Positions 59,042 through 64,000 of a DNA stretch of 64,000 nucleotides are shown piece after piece (the stretch's first letter is position 1; the number at the start of each line of letters is the position of its first letter). Position numbers and translations under genes: made by a program. The stretch comes from Pauljensenia sp902373545 (GTDB lineage: Bacteria; Actinomycetota; Actinomycetes; Actinomycetales; Actinomycetaceae): positions 1 to 64,000 of the forward strand of contig NZ_JAPWAG010000009.1 in NCBI RefSeq assembly GCF_041432775.1, written 5' to 3'. The notes beneath the pieces are model-generated. The model saw nothing but the letters and a program-made list of their open reading frames with translations. It was not told the DNA's origin and searched no databases.

Positions 59042-59497
59042 CTACCCGGGATGACGCATGTAGTAGTTGACCATCTCCCGAATCCACTCGGCCCCGAAGG
59101 CGAGCGCCAGCAGTATCCAGTGAGTGACACTCAGACGCTTACCGAGCTTGCTCATTGTGAATTCCCGCGGGGTGGATGCGTAGGCCATGCCCTGAGCCCC
59201 AGTGCTGAATCCCATGACGGTCAGGACGATGAGAACGGGGAGGATTACCATTGGGGCGACGAAGCCGATCCACCCGAGCCCACTGGCATCACGCATCGCG
59301 CGCGCGGTGAGCACGAGGGCAACAGCGCCCACGATGGTGAGGACCGAGACGACCCATGCGGCGATTCCGTACGCGAGCGCCTTACGTGCGAGGGCCGAGG
59401 GATTGGGCAGACGCACCGGGAAACCCTGCGGATAGCCGGGCTGAGGGTACGTACCCGCAGCCTGTTGCGGAGCAGCAGGTCGCTGATCATTGGACAT
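59042..59497 (-). CDS. Array membrane protein 8
   Basis: A 151-residue member beginning MSNDQRPAAPQQAAGTYPQPGYPQG. Membrane segments: 'AYGIAAWVVSVLTIVGAVALVL', 'WIGFVAPMVILPVLIVLTVMGF' and 'LSVTHWILLALAFGAEWI'. The LN..P signature is degenerate. The frameshifted gene at 59020 follows 22 bases later, so the two were probably co-transcribed. Confidence 0.72.
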   Translation of the reverse strand: MSNDQRPAAPQQAAGTYPQPGYPQGFPVRLPNPSALARKALAYGIAAWVVSVLTIVGAVALVLTARAMRDASGLGWIGFVAPMVILPVLIVLTVMGFSTGAQGMAYASTPREFTMSKLGKRLSVTHWILLALAFGAEWIREMVNYYMRHPG

Positions 59498-59549
59498 GCC
59501 GGATTCCCCTTCATCATCGCGGGGAGCCGACGTCGTCTCCCCAAAAGTA

Positions 59550-59591
59550 TTTCAAGAATTGAGATTAACGGTAAGGTCCTACCCGCGCAAC
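59550..59591 (-). promoter_or_regulatory. 42-bp shared upstream element, copy 4
   Basis: TTTCAAGAATTGAGATTAAC plus GGTAAGGTCCTACCCGCGCAAC, about 50 bases before array member 8 and directly after member 9. Confidence 0.65.
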
Positions 59592-59623
59592 GGAGCGCTT
59601 CACCAGAAGCGCACGCTCACGAC

Positions 59624-60151
59624 CTACGAGAAAAACTCCGCCACAGCCCCGGCGATGTACGCGATAAAGAAAAAACCCAAACCGATGACGTACGGGCTCG
59701 CATTGAGGATAATTCCCAGCCTGTTGAGCTTCCATTTCGCCGGCTTCTCCTTCGCCCTTGAGGATCCCACGATGACACCGATGAGGTTGAACGGACCACC
59801 GCTGGCCAGCACAAAAAGAGGATAGAAGCCGACGATAGCCGCCCCGCTCGCGGACACGTCTGGTGAGTGCATCAATCTCCACGCGTCCAGCACTAACAGC
59901 GCGATGAACACCCATACACCAATTCCAAAGACGAGGGAGATGTAGTTAACCCGCACTTTCACAGGCCCTTGAGGTACTGGCACATAGCCCTGCACAAATC
60001 CCTGAGGTGCCGTCGAATACCCCTGCGGCACGGGCTGCGCGGGCGCTCCCGCCTGGGGCACAACCTGCGGCGACCCTTGCGGCGCGAGCTGCACAGGCTG
60101 CGCGGGAACTGCGGGCTGCCCCGCAGGCTGCTGAGGATAAGGCATACTCAT
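59624..60151 (-). CDS. Array membrane protein 9
   Basis: A 175-residue member starting MSMPYPQQPAGQPAVPAQP. The Pro/Gln/Ala tail is about 65 residues long. Membrane segments: 'GIGVWVFIALLVLDAW', 'IVGFYPLFVLASG', 'FNLIGVIVGSS' and 'LGIILNASPYVIGLGFFFIAYI'. Apart from the end it is very close to member 6. Its leader differs from the 42-bp type and resembles that of member 10 (TCGGATGAC...GCGAATA). Confidence 0.75.
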   Translation of the reverse strand: MSMPYPQQPAGQPAVPAQPVQLAPQGSPQVVPQAGAPAQPVPQGYSTAPQGFVQGYVPVPQGPVKVRVNYISLVFGIGVWVFIALLVLDAWRLMHSPDVSASGAAIVGFYPLFVLASGGPFNLIGVIVGSSRAKEKPAKWKLNRLGIILNASPYVIGLGFFFIAYIAGAVAEFFS

Positions 60152-60238
60152 TTACTTCCTCTATCTCATTAGCGTTATTCGCATACGACAGTCATCCGAG
60201 GGTCAGTAGGGCCCCAGCAGTACCGGAAAACTAGGCAT

Positions 60239-60691
60239 TCAAATCCAGACAAGGAGACCAACAGCGATCACCCACGGAAGAACATTCAGGACGATACCGA
60301 GCAAGCTCCACATCCGCTGTCGGCCGGATACCGAGGGCCCCACCTTCTGGGAGCCAGTAATCAGACCAATAAGATTGATGGGCAGAAGAAGGCCCATGTA
60401 CACAGCGAACGGGATGATCCATACAAAGCCACCGTTTTCGGGATGGGCACTGTGCACAGCACTGTCAACGATATAGGCGCAGTACAGGAGTGACGGAGCC
60501 AGGACACCCAGACCGATGATCGCAAAAATGAAGGACAGCCTACTGATCTTTTCCGGGACCTGGCGCTGGGGCGCCAGCGAATATGGCACTCCCGCCTGGG
60601 GAACCCCCTGATATGCCGGCTGCGCGGCCTGCGCCAGCTGCGCGGGAACTGCGGGCTGCCCCGCAGGCTGCTGAGGATAAGGCATACTCAT
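60239..60691 (-). CDS. Array membrane protein 10
   Basis: A 150-residue member starting MSMPYPQQPAGQPAVPAQ, then 'PYSLAPQRQVPEKISRLSFIFAIIGLG'. Four membrane segments end in 'LGIVLNVLPWVIAVGLLVWI'. The third, 'LLLPINLIGLITGSQ', matches the NL.G..G pattern of the array. It is nearly a duplicate of member 11 with a different tail length. Confidence 0.75.
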   Translation of the reverse strand: MSMPYPQQPAGQPAVPAQLAQAAQPAYQGVPQAGVPYSLAPQRQVPEKISRLSFIFAIIGLGVLAPSLLYCAYIVDSAVHSAHPENGGFVWIIPFAVYMGLLLPINLIGLITGSQKVGPSVSGRQRMWSLLGIVLNVLPWVIAVGLLVWI

Positions 60692-60731
60692 TTGCTTCCT
60701 CCACTCAATGGGCGCTATTCGCAGACAATAG

Positions 60732-61238
60732 TCATCCGAGAGCCATCACGGCGCCAGCAGCACCGGGGAAGCTCGACGTGCGAATCCAGGCAAGAAGAGC
60801 TGCAGCGATCACCCAGGGAAGAATATTCAGGCCGATACCGAGCAGGCTCCACATCCGCTGTCGGCCAGAGACCGAGGGCCCCACCTTCAGGAAGCCAGCA
60901 ATCAGACCGGCGAGATTGATGGGTGGCAGGAGGCACATGTATACAGCGAACGGAATGATCCATACAAAACCACCGCCTTCGGGATGATCACTGTGCACAG
61001 CAGTGAAAACGATATAGGCGCAGAACAGGAGTGACAGAACCAGGACACCCAGTCCGATGATCGCAAAAATGAAGGACAGCCTACTGATCTTTTCCGGGAC
61101 CTGGCGCTGGGGCGCCAGCGAATATGGCACGCCCGCCTGGGGCACAACCTGCGGCGCGGGCTGCGCGGGCATTCCCATCTGGGGAACTCCCTGCGGCGCG
61201 GGCTGCCCCGCAGGCTGCTGAAAATAAGGCGTGCTCAT
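60732..61238 (-). CDS. Array membrane protein 11
   Basis: A 168-residue member starting MSTPYFQQPAGQPAPQG; its first residues match member 3 and its body matches member 10. The C-terminal signature is 'LGIGLNILPWVIAAALLAWI'. It lies directly downstream of the HAD gene with the 42-bp element between them, the arrangement whose fossils appear at members 3 and 6. This is therefore the likely founder position. Confidence 0.75.
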   Translation of the reverse strand: MSTPYFQQPAGQPAPQGVPQMGMPAQPAPQVVPQAGVPYSLAPQRQVPEKISRLSFIFAIIGLGVLVLSLLFCAYIVFTAVHSDHPEGGGFVWIIPFAVYMCLLPPINLAGLIAGFLKVGPSVSGRQRMWSLLGIGLNILPWVIAAALLAWIRTSSFPGAAGAVMALG

Positions 61239-61314
61239 CAGATTCCTCCTCTATTGCACCGACATGCGGCAACGAGACTGTGAAGAACCCACACATCCCC
61301 CGTACCGAAAAGTC

Positions 61315-61356
61315 TTTCAAGAATTGAGATTAACGGTAAGGTCCTACCCGCGCAAC
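61315..61356 (-). promoter_or_regulatory. 42-bp shared upstream element, copy 5 (founder context)
   Basis: TTTCAAGAATTGAGATTAAC plus GGTAAGGTCCTACCCGCGCAAC, ending six bases before the HAD stop codon. The flanks (ACACATCCCCCGTACCGAAA on one side, the HAD coding end on the other) are copied at 56870-57003. Confidence 0.65.
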
Positions 61357-61362
61357 GGGCAC

Positions 61363-62226
61363 TCACCCGAGGAGAGCGCGCAGCACCTGCGCAACCCCGG
61401 CCTCGTTATTGGAGGGGGCGATGAAGCGCGAGGCCTCAATGACATCCTGGGAGGCGTTGGCCATCGCGAAGGACAGGTCCCCCTCGCTCATCATGGACAG
61501 GTCGTTACCGGCGTCGCCGAAGACGGCGGTCTGGGAGCGCTCGACGCCGAGGAAGCGCTGGAGGTCGCGCACGGCGCTGCCCTTGTCGACGCCGCGGATC
61601 TGCAGGTCCGCCCAATTCGCGCCCGAAATAGCGTACTGATGCGTGTCGGCGAAGTTGGCCAGGGTGGCCTCCGCGAGCGCCTCAACAGGGCCAAGGACGA
61701 AGACCGCTAGCTTGACGATCGCATCGTCGATCTCGCCGGCCTCGATCCCGTCGATGATGGCGACCTGGTCATCCACGCGCTTGGTGCGGTGATAGTAGGG
61801 CATGACGCCATCGACGAAACGGTCGTCGGTGCGCTCGACGTAGGCAAATTGCTTGCCGCACATGACCAGGCCTCCGTCGATCCCGTCCGGGCCCGAGGTT
61901 GCCTCGCGGACCAGGCGGATGACCTCGCGCACCGTGGGGGTATCCACCGGGTGGGAGGAGACCTCGACACCGTCGCGCATGACGATGCCACCGTTCTCGC
62001 CGATGACCGTCATGCCGGGGCGCCCGGGGAACATGTCGATGAGGGTCCACACCTGGCGACCCGACGCGGGTGCGAAGGTGACGCCGCGCACGTCCATCTG
62101 GTCGAGCAGCTCGTCCATGCCGGGCGGGAAGTTCTTGTCGTCGTCCAGGAGGGTGCCGTCCATGTCGACGGCGGCCAGGCGCAGGTCGGCGCCCGCGTAG
62201 CGCGCGGGGTCAGTGGGGGTCATCAT
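61363..62226 (-). CDS. Cof-type HAD-IIB phosphatase
   Basis: A 287-residue hydrolase of small phosphorylated metabolites such as sugar phosphates or nucleotides. The nucleophile motif is VDMDGTLLDDD, motif II and the C2b cap lie in between, and the Mg-binding loop is VFGDAGNDLSMMSEGDLSFAM. Cytosolic. Two adjacent ATG codons at 62226 and 62223 are possible starts. Its 3' end has been copied twice into the membrane-protein array on its left. Confidence 0.92.
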   Translation of the reverse strand: MMTPTDPARYAGADLRLAAVDMDGTLLDDDKNFPPGMDELLDQMDVRGVTFAPASGRQVWTLIDMFPGRPGMTVIGENGGIVMRDGVEVSSHPVDTPTVREVIRLVREATSGPDGIDGGLVMCGKQFAYVERTDDRFVDGVMPYYHRTKRVDDQVAIIDGIEAGEIDDAIVKLAVFVLGPVEALAEATLANFADTHQYAISGANWADLQIRGVDKGSAVRDLQRFLGVERSQTAVFGDAGNDLSMMSEGDLSFAMANASQDVIEASRFIAPSNNEAGVAQVLRALLG

Positions 62227-62361
62227 GCGTCCATTGTGCCTGACCGGGGGCACGGGTGCTCACGCCCGGGGACGAGGCCAGCCTTGGTCACGAGCCTGAA
62301 CGGGTAGCACCGCCCCGTTGAAGTGCCGACGCCGCCCCTGCGATGCTCGGTTCTATCGCCG

Positions 62362-62874
62362 TCAAATAAGGACGAGGTCGTAGCCATACAACAAGTACAT
62401 GACGCCGCCGACCAGCGCGGCTACGACCAGGAGGGGCAGCAGCCACAGTCGGACGGTTATACCGTGTATCCGCCATTCGTCTACCATCCACATGACGCCC
62501 TCAGTGATCGCGACACACAACGTCAGGGCCACCAGCGGGGGAGCCGTAAATATAACGAAGACCAAGTGCAGCCCGTATAGCCAGTATGTTCCGTCACCGT
62601 TGTCAGTGTGATCCCCCGGCTGCAAGTCGAGCACGAATTTCACGATTGCCGGGCTCACGAGGAGCAGGATTGTCAAGAGGGCAAAGATGAGCCAGATCTT
62701 GGGCACCCGCGGCTTTGTTCGAACACGGCGAGCTGGCAGAGTCGGAGGAACATAACCCGGCTGCCACGCCATGTCCGAGACGGGCCTACCGGGGCCGGGA
62801 GGGGGCTGGATCAATCCCATCGGCGGCATCTGTGCGGGTATTGGGCGGGGCGTCCTCATCGTGTCATCGTTCAT
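62362..62874 (-). CDS. Pro-rich-tailed membrane protein outside the main array
   Basis: A 170-residue protein with GGAGG nine bases before the ATG. The Pro/Met-rich tail of 65 residues ('PIPAQMPPMGLIQPPPGPGRP') precedes three or four membrane segments ('IWLIFALLTILLLVSPAIVKFVL', 'YGLHLVFVIFTAPPLVALTLCV', 'LWLLPLLVVAALVGGVMYLLYG'). It has the same build as the array proteins but lacks the LN..PW.I signature, so it is a distant relative or a convergent form. Confidence 0.7.
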   Translation of the reverse strand: MNDDTMRTPRPIPAQMPPMGLIQPPPGPGRPVSDMAWQPGYVPPTLPARRVRTKPRVPKIWLIFALLTILLLVSPAIVKFVLDLQPGDHTDNGDGTYWLYGLHLVFVIFTAPPLVALTLCVAITEGVMWMVDEWRIHGITVRLWLLPLLVVAALVGGVMYLLYGYDLVLI

Positions 62875-63248
62875 CGTCGAACCTCCTCGTTCGCAATGGA
62901 TTGATTCCTACAAAAACCGGAACGCAGGTCCCTCACAATCCATGCTCACGTCCCCGCCCTTCAACGACGAACGAGAGGGACACAAGATCAAGCCAACACC
63001 CTGCGTGGAGGTCGCGCGTTCCGATACAACTCGATGCTACGGCAGCCCAGACGCATGCCGCCGGGGTTTGACACTGCAATTGTGCGGATCGTCGCTCGGG
63101 CGACCGCGGCCCACTCCCCGAGCATGGCTCTCAGCTGACATCGGAGACCCAATCGAAGGCCAACACTTTAATGCGCCACATCACAAACAATGTGTTATCG
63201 TGGCCACACCCCTAAATTGATCGACAATCGCATTTCAAGGAGAGAACC
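62875..63248. other. Promoter spacer before the KAED-repeat gene
   Basis: No gene seen. CACAAACAATGTG near 63182-63194 is an inverted repeat, and GTTATC about 55 bases before the ATG could be a -10 element. The ribosome site AAGGAGAG is strong. Confidence 0.35.
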
Positions 63249-63548
63249 ATGAGTCTGGAAGATCTGGCCAAGAAGGCCGAAGAAGGTTTCGAGAAGGCCG
63301 TCGACACGGCCAAGGAGAAGGCTGCAGAGGCCAAGGACAAGCTTGCTGAGCTCGCTGGCGACGCCAAGGACAAGGCGGAGGACGCCAAGGACAAGGCCGA
63401 AGACGTCGCCGAAGACGCCAAGGACAAGGCAGAGGAGATCGCCGAAGACGCGAAGGACAAGGCCGAGGACGCCAAGGACAAGGCCGAAGACATTGCCGAG
63501 GACGCCAAGGACAAGGCCGAAGACGTCAAGGACGAGCTCGAGAAGTGA
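63249..63548 (+). CDS. KAED-repeat helical protein (LEA-like)
   Basis: A 99-residue, highly charged protein made of 11-residue units of the type AEDAKDKAED(V/I), repeated from about residue 38 to 95 after a related but looser start (MSLEDLAKKAEEGFEKAVDTAKEK). It has no Cys, Trp or signal peptide. Such 11-mers form amphipathic helices, as in LEA-group and apolipoprotein-like proteins, and many bacterial members are stress- or membrane-associated. The strong AAGGAG site and strong terminator suggest high expression. The DNA repeat is nearly perfect. Confidence 0.8.
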   Translation: MSLEDLAKKAEEGFEKAVDTAKEKAAEAKDKLAELAGDAKDKAEDAKDKAEDVAEDAKDKAEEIAEDAKDKAEDAKDKAEDIAEDAKDKAEDVKDELEK

Positions 63549-63554
63549 GCCACC

Positions 63555-63590
63555 AGAAGGGGGGCGAACCAAGAGGTTCGCCCCCCTTCT
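63555..63590. terminator. Perfect 16-bp bidirectional terminator
   Basis: AGAAGGGGGGCGAACC and its complement enclose an AAGA loop, seven bases after the KAED gene stop and facing the convergent permease gene. Confidence 0.88.
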
Positions 63591-63661
63591 CCATGCACTC
63601 GCGCCCCCGACGGTTTTGCATTCCCCCGCAGCTCGGACCCGCGCGAATCGCGAGGAGCGCT

Positions 63662-64000
63662 CTACTCCCGTCCCTCGCGCACGCCCGCCAGGATGCGGCG
63701 ACGCAGCGGGACGGTCGCCTCGGAGGCGGCGACGATGAGGACAACACCCGCGAGCGCGGAGGCGAGCGCAATGAGGAAGCCCTTTCCCGCACCCGCCGCA
63801 AGCATCGGCGACAGGAACACCATGCCGAGCAGCATCGAGCCGACGATCATGACGAACGCGGGAATCGCGACCTCAAGTCGGCGACTACGGTCCATGAATC
63901 CCCTCGGCGAACCCATGTAGGACAGGGCTCGTACCTGGTCGGCTGAGTCGAGAACGCGGATCGACTGGTTGACCGCGGTCGACACGGCGCCCAGGGCGAG
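63662..64000 (-). CDS. FtsX-like permease, C-terminal part (truncated by window)
   Basis: The minus-strand frame enters from beyond 64000 and ends at 63662. The visible 113 or so residues include 'VNQSIRVLDSADQVRALSYMGSPRGFMDRSRRLEVAIPAFVM', which resembles the last cytoplasmic loop and helix pair of FtsX/MacB-type ABC permeases ('R..E...LR.LG.S...'). Two membrane segments follow and the tail is basic. The start is outside the window; a GTG at 63985 is internal. Confidence 0.55.
   Translation of the reverse strand, partial: LALGAVSTAVNQSIRVLDSADQVRALSYMGSPRGFMDRSRRLEVAIPAFVMIVGSMLLGMVFLSPMLAAGAGKGFLIALASALAGVVLIVAASEATVPLRRRILAGVREGRE

Noticed and set aside
63649..63700. tRNA or rRNA genes anywhere in the window
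   Set aside because: I looked for acceptor-stem and T-loop patterns in the hairpin-rich gaps and found only terminators and repeats. A tRNA scan would settle it.

Overview
The window is a high-GC actinobacterial chromosome segment, by eye about two thirds G+C. Gene content and synteny point to the Actinomycetaceae, most likely the Schaalia/Actinomyces group. Supporting signs are the block ppiA - rhomboid - crgA - DUF881 - sortase E - trpG - pknB - pknA - pbpA - rodA - pstP - fhaB - fhaA (the origin-proximal cell-wall and Ser/Thr kinase locus of actinobacteria), a class Ib ribonucleotide reductase, and a sortase substrate with an LPKAG signal. The genus is an inference from gene content, not a measurement.

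Left part (1-29 kb). An AbiEi/DUF559-type gene sits inside nested direct repeats (1-1.9 kb). Next come an ABC-class ATPase, two YGQ-repeat membrane proteins, nrdH-nrdI-nrdE on the minus strand with NrdR-type boxes upstream, a patatin-like lipase, a GtrA protein, a prolyl-oligopeptidase-type peptidase, an RNase HI fusion, a polar amino-acid ABC transporter with a structured leader, azlC-azlD, an S33 peptidase, a three-gene TPR / AAA+ / TPR membrane operon, and nrdF. A 107-bp hairpin element occurs seven times, always in the same orientation.

Middle (29-47.7 kb). A large LPKAG surface protein is followed by the seven-gene fhaA-fhaB-pstP-rodA-pbpA-pknA-pknB operon, whose genes overlap or nearly touch. 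It encodes elongation/division peptidoglycan synthesis and its phospho-signalling. About 1 kb of repeats and an orphan 590-aa gene with its own CATATG-rich upstream region separate pknB from trpG. Then come a 53-aa membrane protein, sortase E, DUF881 and crgA.

Accessory island (47.7-52.8 kb). A translationally coupled cassette (SAV_915-like protein, small helical protein, WXG/LXG-like large protein, membrane partner) looks like a type VII secretion effector module. A second copy, to its left, has lost the three upstream genes through an internal deletion but keeps a mosaic paralogue of the membrane partner and a 3' fragment of the next gene.

Right part (52.8-64 kb). Rhomboid and ppiA are followed by an array of eleven small paralogous membrane proteins with Pro/Gln/Tyr-rich N-termini. 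Five copies share a near-identical 42-bp upstream element, and two of these also carry fossils of the 3' end of a neighbouring HAD phosphatase gene. That fossil pattern shows how the array grew. The window ends with the HAD gene, one more multi-spanning protein, a KAED-repeat protein and the C-terminus of a probable FtsX-like permease. I saw no rRNA, tRNA, CRISPR array or intact insertion sequence.
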